Below are positions 7,628 to 16,849 of a DNA stretch of 64,000 bases, piece after piece. A program made the translations under genes and the position numbers. Below the pieces are notes generated by a model, which worked only from the letters and a program-made list of their open reading frames with translations, was not told the DNA's origin and searched no databases. The stretch comes from Victivallis lenta (GTDB lineage: Bacteria > Verrucomicrobiota > Lentisphaeria > Victivallales > Victivallaceae). Position 1 is the first letter of the stretch. Each line of letters opens with the position of its first letter. The stretch spans positions 1 to 64,000 of the forward strand of contig NZ_VUNS01000007.1 in NCBI RefSeq assembly GCF_009695545.1, given 5' to 3'.

Positions 7628-9329
7628 ACGGATGCGGGAGCATTGGAAGTCCCGGGCGGCGGTTCCGGCAGTCGCCGGGTTGCTGCTTTTGCTGCAGGCG
7701 GCCCTGCTGCCGGCCGGTGCGGTCTGGGTGACCGACAACGGAAACAAATTCATCATCCTCGAGAACCTGCTGCGGAACGGGAGCGCGGCGATTGCATATC
7801 CGGCGGCGGAGATCGATCCCGGCCGCCGTTTCTTTCCGGACGGGAATTTTCACTTTCAACGGCATTGCGGCCGGATCGTGTCGGTCTATCCGGAATTTTT
7901 TTCGGCGCTGGCGCTGCCCGGCTACCGGCTGTTCGGCGCCGTCGGACTCTGGCTGCTGCCGGTCGGCGGAACGCTGGCGGTCCTTGCGCTGTTTCTCGCG
8001 CTGCTGCCGAAATATGGGCCGGGCTGGAAACTCGAGGCGGGACTGGCCGGGCTGCTGCTCTGCGGTTCGCCGCTTCTCTTCTATTCCGGCACTTTCTGGG
8101 AGATGACTGCTGCGACGGCGTTCCCTCTTGCCGCGCTGCTGGCTGCGCGGAGGAGGCGGCTGCTCGCGGCCGGACTCCTGCTCGGACTCGGGCTCTGGCT
8201 GCGCGAGGAGTTCTATCTCATCGCGCTGGCGGCCGGAATCGCGGCGCTGTTTTTTTACCCGAAGGAGTGGCGCCGGTGCGTTCCGTTCGGGGCTGGCTTT
8301 CTTCTGGCAGCAATTCCGCTCTGGATTTACAACCTGGTCAATTACGGCCATATCCTCGGGCTGCACGGCGCGCTTTATTACACGCACAACGCGGAGGGTG
8401 TTCCGACGCTGGCGGAGCGGATCGGCGGGGTGTTCGAGGGATTTTATCTGTATTTGTTCCGATTCGAATCCGGCTGGCCCGGCGTGGAGACCGGCTGGAT
8501 TCCGCTTGTGCCGATGTTCCTGCTGCTGGCGGCCGGTGCGGTCAGGTCGGCGCGCATCAAGCTCTGGGCCGCCTGGATCGCGGCGGCCGGCTGGGCGTTT
8601 CTGTTCTGGAGATTCTGGTGCAATCCGTTCCCGGTTCTGGCGTCGGGAGTTACCGTCGGCTTCGTGACCTCTTCCCCGCTGCTTGCCGGGTTTTTCCTCA
8701 TGTGGCGGAATCTGCTGACCTGCGGACCGCGGCCGCTGCGGATGGTCACGCTGGCCGCATTGCTTTACTGTCTGGCGCTGCCGGTGGTGCTGACCCGCAG
8801 CGACATCGGGCTGATCTGGGGGGCGCGGCACTATCTGCCGGTCTATCCGCTGCTGTTTGTCCTGAGCTTCGCCGGTTTTGCCCGGCTCGGATGGCTGCGG
8901 AGGCAGCGGTTGCTGACCGCCGTTCTGATCGGCGCCACCCTCGTTTTGCAGGCGGTGGGAATCCGGGCGCTGTTCGGCGTGGCGGAGGATGCGGCGCGGG
9001 CGGAGGCGACGATCGGCGCACTTGAGCCCCGCGTGGTGGTTTCGGACCTCTTCTTCCTGCCGGAAATGACGCCGCGGCTCTTCTTCGCCAAACAGTGGCT
9101 TTATGTGAAGAACGATACGGAGCTTCGGGAACTGACCGGCCTGCTGCGCGAAAAGGGGATCGACCGTTTCACGCTGGTCCTGTCGGCGCTGCCCGGTTTC
9201 CGGCAGGTCGGCGACCGGGCGCTGGCGGAGTTCCTTGAAATGGCGCCGCTCTCGGCCGAGCCGTACCGGCTCCCGGCCCCCGGCAGCGGATTTATGACGC
9301 TTCTGATTGGCGAGTGCCGTTTGCAATAG
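7620..9329 (+). CDS. Polytopic membrane protein, possible GT-C-type glycosyltransferase
   Basis: 569 aa with roughly ten or more hydrophobic segments across residues ~12-430 and a ~140-residue soluble C-terminal part. After the first membrane helix there is an acidic loop (WVTDNGNKFIILENLL), and a later cytoplasmic-type LREEFYLIALAAG. This topology is reminiscent of GT-C (PMT/ArnT-like) enzymes, which use lipid-linked sugars, but I see no decisive motif, so the function is a guess. The start overlaps the previous gene by 8 nt. The stop is TAG, and the promoter of the next gene overlaps its last codons. Confidence 0.7.
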   Translation: MSERMREHWKSRAAVPAVAGLLLLLQAALLPAGAVWVTDNGNKFIILENLLRNGSAAIAYPAAEIDPGRRFFPDGNFHFQRHCGRIVSVYPEFFSALALPGYRLFGAVGLWLLPVGGTLAVLALFLALLPKYGPGWKLEAGLAGLLLCGSPLLFYSGTFWEMTAATAFPLAALLAARRRRLLAAGLLLGLGLWLREEFYLIALAAGIAALFFYPKEWRRCVPFGAGFLLAAIPLWIYNLVNYGHILGLHGALYYTHNAEGVPTLAERIGGVFEGFYLYLFRFESGWPGVETGWIPLVPMFLLLAAGAVRSARIKLWAAWIAAAGWAFLFWRFWCNPFPVLASGVTVGFVTSSPLLAGFFLMWRNLLTCGPRPLRMVTLAALLYCLALPVVLTRSDIGLIWGARHYLPVYPLLFVLSFAGFARLGWLRRQRLLTAVLIGATLVLQAVGIRALFGVAEDAARAEATIGALEPRVVVSDLFFLPEMTPRLFFAKQWLYVKNDTELRELTGLLREKGIDRFTLVLSALPGFRQVGDRALAEFLEMAPLSAEPYRLPAPGSGFMTLLIGECRLQ

Positions 9330-9349
9330 TCCGTGTTCCCTGCTATATT
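9321..9349 (+). promoter_or_regulatory. Sigma-70 promoter before the RicT/PSP1 gene
   Basis: TTGCAA and TATATT with a 17-base spacer. It overlaps the end of the upstream membrane-protein gene and lies ~50 bases before the ATG at 9400. Confidence 0.6.
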
Positions 9350-9399
9350 GAAAGACAGTGCTTGATCAATTAACTGCAACCATTTATCGGAGATCTGCG

Positions 9400-10419
9400 A
9401 TGGACCGGCTCCTCGTCATAAAACTGGATAACGGCAGCACGCTCGAAGCGAAGGCCCCGGCCGAGCTCGAGGTGAAGCCGCACGACACCTGCGTCTTCCG
9501 GCGCGACTTCTACACCGATGCGGGCGAGGTCGTCCGTGAAGTCGCCGAACCGCCCGAAAGCACGAACTGGGCTGAACTGCCGACCGTGCAGCATATTGCG
9601 GATAACCGTGAACTGGCCGCCGCAAATGACAATTACATGCGTTCGCGCGGCGCGATGCGCACGGCGCGCGAGCTGGTCGGCAACCTCGGGCTGGCCATGA
9701 AACTGCTGAATGCCCACTACTCGCTTGACGGCAAGCTGGTGGTCATCCAGTTCAGCGCAGACGGGCGGGTCGACTTCCGCGAACTGGTCAAGGAGCTGTC
9801 GCGCGCGCTCTGCACCCGGATCGAGCTGCGCCAGATCGGCGTGCGCGACGAGACCGGCATCTACGGCGGCATCGCGGTCTGCGGCCAGCGGCTCTGCTGC
9901 TGCCGTTTCCTGAAGGAGTTCAATTCGATCAACGTGAAAATGGCCAAGGAGCAGGATCTTTCGCTGACTCCTGCGACGATTTCGGGTGCCTGCGGCCGGC
10001 TGAAGTGTTGTCTGAAGTACGAGCACGAGGGGTATCAGGAGCTCGAGCGCGAGATGCCGAAGCGCGGCAACTGGTGCGAGACGCCGCAGGGGCGCGGGCG
10101 GGTCTGCGACCGCAATCTGCTGACTCAGAAGGTTTCGATTCAGCTGGAGTCCGGCAACATCGTGCATTTTCACCGTTCCGAGGTGACGATCCATGTTCCC
10201 GAGCAGCGGCCGCGCATCGTCAGCGAGCGGCAGCAGGGGCGCGAACGGCGGGACGGCGGCAGCGGCAATGGACGCGAAAATCGGGACAGCCGTCCGCGCG
10301 GCAGCGGGAACGGCGTCCAGAAGGGTCGCGGAGTCCGCGACAACCGGCCGCCGCGCGAGGAAGCCCGCCGTCCGGAGGAGTCTCCCCGCGCCGAAGAGAA
10401 CGCGCCGCGGGAGAAGTAA
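9400..10419 (+). CDS. PSP1/RicT-family protein
   Basis: I start at 9400 (MDRLLVIKLDNG), preceded by GGAG, rather than the ATG at 9358. The ~270-residue core is a PSP1 domain: QIGVRDETGIYGGIAVCGQRLCCCRFL and ACGRLKCCLKYEHEGY give the cysteine set that in RicT (YaaT) binds an iron-sulfur cluster with RicA and RicF. In Bacillus the complex promotes mRNA maturation; in Gram-negatives PSP1 proteins are common but less studied. The last ~70 residues are a low-complexity Arg/Gly/Glu tail, unusual for the family and plausibly nucleic-acid binding. Confidence 0.88.
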   Translation: MDRLLVIKLDNGSTLEAKAPAELEVKPHDTCVFRRDFYTDAGEVVREVAEPPESTNWAELPTVQHIADNRELAAANDNYMRSRGAMRTARELVGNLGLAMKLLNAHYSLDGKLVVIQFSADGRVDFRELVKELSRALCTRIELRQIGVRDETGIYGGIAVCGQRLCCCRFLKEFNSINVKMAKEQDLSLTPATISGACGRLKCCLKYEHEGYQELEREMPKRGNWCETPQGRGRVCDRNLLTQKVSIQLESGNIVHFHRSEVTIHVPEQRPRIVSERQQGRERRDGGSGNGRENRDSRPRGSGNGVQKGRGVRDNRPPREEARRPEESPRAEENAPREK

Positions 10420-10422
10420 CCG

Positions 10423-11307
10423 ATGGAGCGCGCGGAGCTGGAACGCTATGCGGCGCTCGACGCGTCCGGTTTCCTGCCGGGCGTCGGCGAGGAGCCCGTC
10501 GACTTCGAATCGAGAATCGCCGCGATCCGCGCTGCTCACGAGGAGTTCGGGGAGGAGCTGGCCGAAAAGGGCGAAGTCGTCGTTTTCGACGAATTCCGCC
10601 TGCGTGAATCCGAACGCATTCCGGCCGATATCATCGCCGAGGCGGGGGAGGTCACCGGCGGACTTTACGATTTCCGCACCGCGCATGTGCCGGGATTTTT
10701 CATCTCGCGTGACGTCGGGCTGCTCTGGGGCGGCTGCATGATCAGCGATACGGAGCTTCCGTTTTCGTTTTTCCTGATCCGGGGGGCGTTTCGCAACCGG
10801 CAGCGCTGGTTTCTCTACAACCGCCGCGAGCTGCTTGCGCACGAGCTCTGCCATTCGATGCGGCAGCCGTTGCGGGATGTGCCGCTGGAGGAGTTTTTCG
10901 CCTACCGGACGAGTCCGAGCCCGTTCCGGCGCTATCTCGGCAACTGCTTTATCCGCGATTATGATGCGCTGCTTTTCGTCATTCCGGTTTTCATTCTGCT
11001 CGGTTCGGTGCTGCTGCAGTCGTTCTGGCTGCCGGCGCTGCCGGTCTGGCCGTTCTGGATCGTTGCGCTGGCCTATCCGGCTTATCTGCTGTTCCGCAAC
11101 GCGCGGGCGCGGCACTGGGTGTTCCGGGCCGCGAAAAAACTGCGCGCGTTCGGCGTCGGGAAGCCGATGGCGGTGCTGTTCCGTTCGACGACGCCCGAGA
11201 TCCGCGAGCTGGGGACGCTCCGGAGCCGGGAGGATTTTGATGCGTATGTGGAGGAGAAGAAGGAGCTGCGCTGGGAGATCGTCAAATACCGTTTCCTGCG
11301 GTCCTGA
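10423..11307 (+). CDS. Membrane protein with HExxH zincin motif (unknown)
   Basis: 294 aa, 3 nt after the RicT-like gene. The soluble N-terminal part contains LLAHELCHSMR (residues 137-147), which fits HExxH, followed 12-13 residues later by EEFFAY, a possible third zinc ligand. Two adjacent hydrophobic segments follow (about 183-202 and 205-225), then a ~65-residue C-terminal region. This resembles a membrane-anchored metallopeptidase, or a non-catalytic relative. I cannot name the family. The tight spacing suggests co-expression with the PSP1 protein. Confidence 0.7.
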   Translation: MERAELERYAALDASGFLPGVGEEPVDFESRIAAIRAAHEEFGEELAEKGEVVVFDEFRLRESERIPADIIAEAGEVTGGLYDFRTAHVPGFFISRDVGLLWGGCMISDTELPFSFFLIRGAFRNRQRWFLYNRRELLAHELCHSMRQPLRDVPLEEFFAYRTSPSPFRRYLGNCFIRDYDALLFVIPVFILLGSVLLQSFWLPALPVWPFWIVALAYPAYLLFRNARARHWVFRAAKKLRAFGVGKPMAVLFRSTTPEIRELGTLRSREDFDAYVEEKKELRWEIVKYRFLRS

Positions 11308-11399
11308 CTGTGGTCCGGTGAACGATTTTTCGTCGTCTGCCGCCGCGGTTTCGCGGCTCTCCCCGGTGCTTTGGGTTCCCTGTCGACAGGAAGTATGGA

Positions 11400-13139
11400 A
11401 TGCCGGAAGAAGATAAATCGCTGCTCGAGGTTCGCGACCTCACAAAACGGTTCGGCGCGGCAACCGCGCTCGACCGTGTCAGCCTGACTCTGCTGCGCGG
11501 CCGGCTGAACGGTCTGGCCGGTCCCGACGGTGCCGGAAAAACCACGCTGATCCGGATTCTGACCGGTCTGCTCGGTTCCGATTCCGGCGAAATCCGCCTC
11601 GACGGCGTTTCGCTGGCGGAGGCGGTCGCCCGGCAGGGCTTCATCGGCTATATGCCGCAGAAGTTCGGGCTCTACGAGGATTTGTCGGTGCTCGAGAACC
11701 TGCGGCTTTACGCCGCGCTGAACGGCGTGCCGAAAGAGAAGGAGCGCGGACTGTTCGACGAAATGCTGCGTTTTACGGACCTCGCCCGTTTTTCGGAGCG
11801 GCTGGCCGGCCGGCTTTCGGGCGGCATGAAGCAGAAGCTCGGACTCGCCTGCGCATTGCTCGGCCGGCCGAAGCTGCTGCTGCTGGACGAGCCGAGTGTC
11901 GGTGTCGACCCGATTTCGCGCCGCGAGCTCTGGAGCATGGTCGGCGAACTGATGGAGGGCGGCATGACCGTCCTCTGGTCGACCGCTTATCTCGACGAGG
12001 CCGAACACTGCGATAAAGTCATTCTGCTCGACGAGTCGAAGAAGCTCTTCGAGGGGCCGCCCGGCGAATTGACCGGGCGGCTGAAGGGGCGCGTCTTTCT
12101 GCTGTCGGAGCCGTCCGGGGGGCGGCGCGGGGCGCTGCGCCGGGTTCTGCGCGAACCGTTCGTCCGTGACGGCGTCATCCAGGGCGGCAGCGTCCGGTTC
12201 GTCACCGCGCCGGAGCTGCCGGACGGCGAGCCGCAGGCACTGGCGCGGAAACTCGGAGGAACGCTCGCCCCGGCCGCCCCCCGGTTCGAGGATGTGTTCA
12301 TCGACATACTCGGCGGCGGTCCCGGCGGGGAATCCGCGCTGGCGGCGGGACTTTCTCCGCTGCCGGACGACGGCGCCGTCGTGGTCGAAGCCGACCGCCT
12401 GACCAAGAAATACGGCAGTTTTACGGCTGCCGACTCGATTTCCTTCCGGATCAGACGCGGAGAAATCTTCGGTCTGCTCGGCCCGAACGGCGCCGGGAAA
12501 TCGACGACCTTCAAGATGATGTGCGGCCTTGCCCGGCCGACTTCGGGACGGGCGCTGGTGGCCGGCTGCGAGCTCGGCCGGTCCGGCGGCAGCGTACGCC
12601 GCCGCATCGGTTACATGGCGCAGAAATTTTCGCTTTATGACGGGCTTTCCGTGCGGCAGAACCTCGCGTTTTTCTCCGGCATCTACGGACTTTCGGGACG
12701 GGCGCAGAAGGCGAAGATCGAAGAGATGGTTGAAATCTTCCATTTTCAGAATATCCTCGACGACAACTCCGGCGACATTTCGCTCGGACACAAGCAGCGG
12801 CTGGCGCTGGCCTGCGCGACCATGCACGGTCCGGATGTGCTGTTCCTCGACGAACCGACCTCCGGCGTTTCGCCGGTCACGCGGCGCGAATTCTGGAACC
12901 ACATCAACGGCATCGTCGAAAAAGGGGTGACCGTCATGGTGACGACCCACTTTATGGACGAGGCGGAATATTGCGACCGCATCGCGCTCATCTACCGCGG
13001 GCGCGCCATCGCGGTCGGCACGCCGGATGAGCTCAGGCAGAGCGTCGCGGACGGCGGGACGCCCGATCCGACCATGGAGGATGCCTTCATCTCGCTGGTG
13101 CGGAGGTCGGACCGGGAGCGCGGGGGAGGCGGCGCATGA
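11400..13139 (+). CDS. ABC exporter ATPase with two fused nucleotide-binding domains (YbhF-like)
   Basis: 579 aa. The first NBD has Walker A GPDGAGKTT (41-49), signature LSGGMKQK and Walker B KLLLLDEPSVGVDP. The second has Walker A GPNGAGKST (~361-369) and Walker B VLFLDEPTSGVSP, but its signature is degenerate (ISLGHKQR instead of LSGGQ). This tandem layout is typical of YbhF/RbbA-like subunits that power two ABC-2 permeases, and two such genes follow directly. The usual HlyD-type membrane fusion protein (YbhG) is absent here. Confidence 0.9.
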   Translation: MPEEDKSLLEVRDLTKRFGAATALDRVSLTLLRGRLNGLAGPDGAGKTTLIRILTGLLGSDSGEIRLDGVSLAEAVARQGFIGYMPQKFGLYEDLSVLENLRLYAALNGVPKEKERGLFDEMLRFTDLARFSERLAGRLSGGMKQKLGLACALLGRPKLLLLDEPSVGVDPISRRELWSMVGELMEGGMTVLWSTAYLDEAEHCDKVILLDESKKLFEGPPGELTGRLKGRVFLLSEPSGGRRGALRRVLREPFVRDGVIQGGSVRFVTAPELPDGEPQALARKLGGTLAPAAPRFEDVFIDILGGGPGGESALAAGLSPLPDDGAVVVEADRLTKKYGSFTAADSISFRIRRGEIFGLLGPNGAGKSTTFKMMCGLARPTSGRALVAGCELGRSGGSVRRRIGYMAQKFSLYDGLSVRQNLAFFSGIYGLSGRAQKAKIEEMVEIFHFQNILDDNSGDISLGHKQRLALACATMHGPDVLFLDEPTSGVSPVTRREFWNHINGIVEKGVTVMVTTHFMDEAEYCDRIALIYRGRAIAVGTPDELRQSVADGGTPDPTMEDAFISLVRRSDRERGGGGA

Positions 13140-14257
13140 ACATCCGCCGGCTCAACGCCCTGATGCGCAAGGAGGCATTGCAGATCATCCGCGACCCGAG
13201 TTCGATCCTGATCGCGGCGGTGCTGCCGCTGCTGCTGATATTCATCTTCGCCTTCGCCGTATCGCTCGACGTGAACGAACTGGCCGTCGGAATCGCCGTC
13301 GAAGACGACTCCCCCGAAGCGGCGAGTTTCGTCGAAGCGTTCACGAGCAGCCGCTATTTCAAGGTCCGGTCGGCCCGCGACCGCCGCGAACTCGTTCCGG
13401 CGCTGACGGCGGGGGATATCCGCGGCATCGTCGTCATCCCGGGCGACTTCGCTTCCCGGCTCGGCAATGCGGCGGGCCCGGCGGCGCCGGTGCAGATCAT
13501 CACCGACGGCAGCGAACCGAACACCGCGAACTTCGTGCAGAATTATGCACGCGGCGCCTGGCAGGTCTGGCTGCGCCAGCGGGCGCTCGACGGCGGCCGC
13601 GCCGCGCCGGCGCCGGTGACGGTCGTCGACCGGGTCTGGTACAATCCGGAGCTCGAGAGCCGCAATTTCCTGCTGCCCGGGGCGCTGGCGCTGATCATGA
13701 CGCTGATCGGCACGCTGCTGACTGCGCTCGTCGTCGCGCGCGAGTGGGAACGCGGCACGATGGAAGCGCTGCTTTCTACTTCAATCACTCGCGGGGAACT
13801 GATCCTCGGCAAGCTGCTGCCGTATTTCCTGCTCGGGATGCTCTCGCTGTTCCTGTCGGTATCGGCGATGGTGCTGCTGTTTCACGTGCCGCTGCGCGGC
13901 TCGTTTCTTGTTCTGGCCGGCGCCGGGGCGGTGTTCCTGTTCACGGCGCTCGGGCTCGGCATGCTGATCTCCGCTGCGGCAAGGAACCAGTTCGTCGCGT
14001 GCCAGATCGCATTTCTGACTGCGTTCATGCCGGGGATGATGCTCTCCGGCTTCGTTTTCGAAATCAGCTCGATGCCGCTGCCGATCCGCATTGCGACGAA
14101 CTTCATTCCGGCGAAATACTTCGTTTCGTGCCTCCACAGCCTTTTCCTGGTCGGGGACGTCTGGCCGGTGCTGCTGCCGAATCTGCTGTTCCTCGGCGCG
14201 GTCAGCGTGATTTTGTTCGGAATCGTCATCGTCATGGTGCGCAAAAGGATCGATTGA
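13136..14257 (+). CDS. ABC-2 type permease (YbhS/YbhR-like), first of two
   Basis: 373 aa with an N-terminal membrane helix (residues ~20-42), a ~130-residue extracytoplasmic domain, and five hydrophobic segments in the C-terminal half, the ABC2_membrane_3 topology. REWERGTMEALLSTSITRGELILGKLLPYF at ~200-229 is the usual coupling-helix region. It overlaps the ATPase stop by 4 nt and ends 1 nt before the next permease, so the three genes form one operon. Confidence 0.9.
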   Translation: MNIRRLNALMRKEALQIIRDPSSILIAAVLPLLLIFIFAFAVSLDVNELAVGIAVEDDSPEAASFVEAFTSSRYFKVRSARDRRELVPALTAGDIRGIVVIPGDFASRLGNAAGPAAPVQIITDGSEPNTANFVQNYARGAWQVWLRQRALDGGRAAPAPVTVVDRVWYNPELESRNFLLPGALALIMTLIGTLLTALVVAREWERGTMEALLSTSITRGELILGKLLPYFLLGMLSLFLSVSAMVLLFHVPLRGSFLVLAGAGAVFLFTALGLGMLISAAARNQFVACQIAFLTAFMPGMMLSGFVFEISSMPLPIRIATNFIPAKYFVSCLHSLFLVGDVWPVLLPNLLFLGAVSVILFGIVIVMVRKRID

Positions 14258-14258
14258 T

Positions 14259-15371
14259 ATGTGGAACCGGATCAGATCGCTCATCATCAAGGAGCTGCAG
14301 ATTATTCTGCGCGACCGCAAGACGCGGATCATCATCGTCATTCCGCCGATCCTGCAGATTTTTCTCTTTGCCTTCGCCTCGACGCTTGAGGTGAAGAACA
14401 TCACGATCGGGATTCTGAACCGGGATGCGGGGGCGGATTCGGCGCCGCTGATCGAACGTTTCCGGAATTCGCCGTCGTTCGTCCGGCTCGACCCGGTCGC
14501 CGACGAAGGGGAGATGCGCCGCTACATCGATACGCAGCGCGGCATCGGAGTCATCTGCATCAGAGAGGATTTTTCGCGCCGGCTGCGGGGCGGCGAACCG
14601 GCGGAGCTCCTGCTCGCGTTGGACGGGCGGCGCACGAACGTGGCCCAGATCGTGAACGGCTACATCAATACGGTCGTCCGGGATTTCAACCGCGACATCC
14701 TGGCCGGGCGGGGAGCCGCCGGGCGGCCGGAAAGCGAACTGATCGTACGGAACTGGTACATCCCGAATCTCGAATATCTGTACTTCACGCTGCCGTGCCT
14801 GATTGCGAACATCCTCATGATCATGGGGATCATGATTCCGGCGCTGTCGGTTGCCCGGGAGCGGGAGTTCGGCACCTTCGACCAGATTCTGGTTTCGCCG
14901 CTGTCGACTTTCGAGATCATCGTCGGCAAGACCGCGCCTTCGCTGCTCATCGGCTTTCTGCAGGCGACGATGATGATCGCGGCCGCAATCTGGTGCCTCG
15001 GTTCGCCGATGGTCGGCTCGTGGCTCATGCTGTATACCGGAATGACGGTGTTCATCGCGTCTGTGATCGGGGTCGGGCTGTTCATCTCGTCGCTCTGCAA
15101 AACGCAGCAGCAGGCGATTCTCGGGGCGTTCGTCTTTGCAGTTCCGGCTGTGCTGATTTCAGGCTACGCGACGCCGATCGAGAATATGCCGCACTGGCTG
15201 CAGACGCTTTCGCTGGCGAACCCGGTGCGCTGGATCATGGCGATCGTGAAAGGGGTTTTCCTGAAAGACATCTCCTGGGCGATTGCATGGCGAAGCCTCT
15301 ACCCGCTCTGCCTCATCACGGCAGTGACGCTCGGCGTTGCGGGCTGGTTCTTCTCGCGCAAGCTTGAATAG
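14259..15371 (+). CDS. ABC-2 type permease (YbhS/YbhR-like), second of two
   Basis: 370 aa, a paralogue of the preceding permease: N-terminal helix around residues 27-47, an extracytoplasmic domain, and C-terminal membrane segments with AREREFGTFDQILVSPLSTFEIIVGKTAP as the coupling region and IENMPHWLQTLSLANPVRW near the end. The pair with a fused ATPase suggests export of drugs, lipids or other hydrophobic compounds; the substrate is unknown. The stop is TAG. It converges with the VOC gene, 6 nt away. Confidence 0.9.
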   Translation: MWNRIRSLIIKELQIILRDRKTRIIIVIPPILQIFLFAFASTLEVKNITIGILNRDAGADSAPLIERFRNSPSFVRLDPVADEGEMRRYIDTQRGIGVICIREDFSRRLRGGEPAELLLALDGRRTNVAQIVNGYINTVVRDFNRDILAGRGAAGRPESELIVRNWYIPNLEYLYFTLPCLIANILMIMGIMIPALSVAREREFGTFDQILVSPLSTFEIIVGKTAPSLLIGFLQATMMIAAAIWCLGSPMVGSWLMLYTGMTVFIASVIGVGLFISSLCKTQQQAILGAFVFAVPAVLISGYATPIENMPHWLQTLSLANPVRWIMAIVKGVFLKDISWAIAWRSLYPLCLITAVTLGVAGWFFSRKLE

Positions 15372-15377
15372 GGGCGT

Positions 15378-15782
15378 TTACAGATAACAGGTCCGGCCGG
15401 TTTTCTGGCAGCAGTCGGGCGTGTATTCGTGCAGCTCGATGCGGACGCCGTCCGGATCGGTCAGCCAGGCCTGATAGGCGTGGTCGGCGCCCATTTTTTT
15501 CTCGCCCGGCGTGTAGCCGGCGGCGGCGACGGCGGCGTTGACGCTGTCGATCGAATCGACCTCGAAACAGAGATGGTCGATCGGATTCGCGCCGGGTTCG
15601 GCCGGTTCGCGCTCAAAGAATTCGAGATAATTGCCGTTGCCGGCCTTCAGGTAGAAGCCGACCGTTTTGTCGTCGCGCCGGAAGTCGAACGCTTTTTCGA
15701 GCCCGAGCCCCTGGCAGTAGAAACGGGCGGTCCGGCCGAGATCGGCTACACGGATGCAGAGATGGGCAATCCCTTTGATCAT
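15378..15782 (-). CDS. VOC-family (glyoxalase/bleomycin-resistance fold) protein
   Basis: I start at the ATG at 15782 (MIKGIAHLCIRVADL), which follows AAAAGGAATCAG; upstream ATG 15848 adds residues that do not belong to the fold. The 134-aa product has two beta-alpha-beta-beta-beta repeats with metal-ligand-like residues in HLCIRV (His8), LEFFE, DHLCFEV and IELHEYTP. This fits lactoylglutathione lyase-type or methylmalonyl-CoA-epimerase-type enzymes; the exact reaction cannot be read from the sequence. Confidence 0.82.
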   Translation of the reverse strand: MIKGIAHLCIRVADLGRTARFYCQGLGLEKAFDFRRDDKTVGFYLKAGNGNYLEFFEREPAEPGANPIDHLCFEVDSIDSVNAAVAAAGYTPGEKKMGADHAYQAWLTDPDGVRIELHEYTPDCCQKTGRTCYL

Positions 15783-15863
15783 GATGCTGATTCCTTTTCC
15801 GTTTTCGTTGACTGGTGTTAGGATACCACGCCGTTTCGGGAAATGCAAGCCGGAGTCATGATT

Positions 15864-16718
15864 TTATACCGTGTATGGCGCATGGCCGTGCTTCCGGCGG
15901 TAGCGGAGCGGCGGCAGGCCGAATTCGCGGCGGAACATCGACGTGAAATAGCTCTGGTCGGTAAAACCGCTCTTTTCGGCCACGCGGCTGATCGGCCAGT
16001 CGGCAGCGAGCAGAAAGCGGCGCGCCTTCCGCAGCCGCAGCTTCAGCAGGTACTCTCCCATGCCGATGCCGCATTCGAGCTTGAAGAGATGCAGCAGCCG
16101 CGACGGGCTCATGAACACAAGCTCCGCCGTCCGGACGGCGGTCGGATTTTCGTGCGAATGCAGCCGCAGGAATTCGAGGACTTCGAGGATCCGTTTGTCG
16201 CGCGGACGGCGCGGCAGGAGCCCGCCCGTTTCCGCATAGGCGCGATGGATGATGTCGCTGAAGATGGCCGGGATGAAGTCGAAATATCCCTCCGCCGCCT
16301 CCGGGCGCAGGACCGGCAGCTGCCGGTAAAGCGCTTCCAGTTCCGGGTAGCGGCATTCGGTCCCTTCCGTCCGGAACGGGCCGAGCATGACTGCTCCGGC
16401 GAATCCGGCTGTCTCCGGCGGCAGCGGCACGATGATTTCGACCGCGCCGGCGTGGCAGGTGCCGACGAAAGGCACCGTGTGCTGCCGGAGCCGGGCGACA
16501 AGCTCGCGCGTGTCGTGGTAGACGCACTGCTTCTCTCCGTCGCCGTGCGTTTTGACTCCCGCGCAGAATTTGCAGGTATGCTGGCTGAACCGGCGCTCAA
16601 GATCGGGTTCCGGCAGCAGGTACCCCGAAACCTTCCAGATGCAGCCGGTTCCGGCAATGCCGGCCAGCTCCCGGAGTTTCCGTTCCAGTTCCCGCAGGAT
16701 TTCACCGAATTCTATCAT
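15864..16718 (-). CDS. AraC-family regulator with PocR-type sensory domain
   Basis: 284 aa. Residues ~1-165 look like a PocR domain: a Cys/His-rich pattern HTCKFCAGVKTHGDGEKQCVYHD is followed by GTCHAGAVEIIVPL and a GPFRTEG segment. Such domains are thought to bind small hydrocarbon-like ligands. Residues ~180-275 hold two helix-turn-helix motifs of the AraC type (YFTSMFRREFGLPPLRYRR). It is divergent from two FAD oxidoreductases and probably controls them. A TATAAT lies immediately before the ATG (minus strand), so the mRNA may be almost leaderless or the real promoter lies further up. Confidence 0.88.
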   Translation of the reverse strand: MIEFGEILRELERKLRELAGIAGTGCIWKVSGYLLPEPDLERRFSQHTCKFCAGVKTHGDGEKQCVYHDTRELVARLRQHTVPFVGTCHAGAVEIIVPLPPETAGFAGAVMLGPFRTEGTECRYPELEALYRQLPVLRPEAAEGYFDFIPAIFSDIIHRAYAETGGLLPRRPRDKRILEVLEFLRLHSHENPTAVRTAELVFMSPSRLLHLFKLECGIGMGEYLLKLRLRKARRFLLAADWPISRVAEKSGFTDQSYFTSMFRREFGLPPLRYRRKHGHAPYTV

Positions 16719-16849
16719 AATTATACTGAAAAAATGATGATTGCAGCATTTTTCTTATAAAATATAGCACAAAACCGATATAAAAACCAATATGGGACGC
16801 TATATTGATAGAAGAACGATGCAATTGATTTCGACAGGAGGCTGGGAAA

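Noticed and set aside
7566-9326. A 586-residue minus-strand frame opposite the membrane protein
   Set aside because: Composition is dominated by Arg, Gln and Pro and it has no motif; the + strand frame codes for a polytopic membrane protein with sensible starts.
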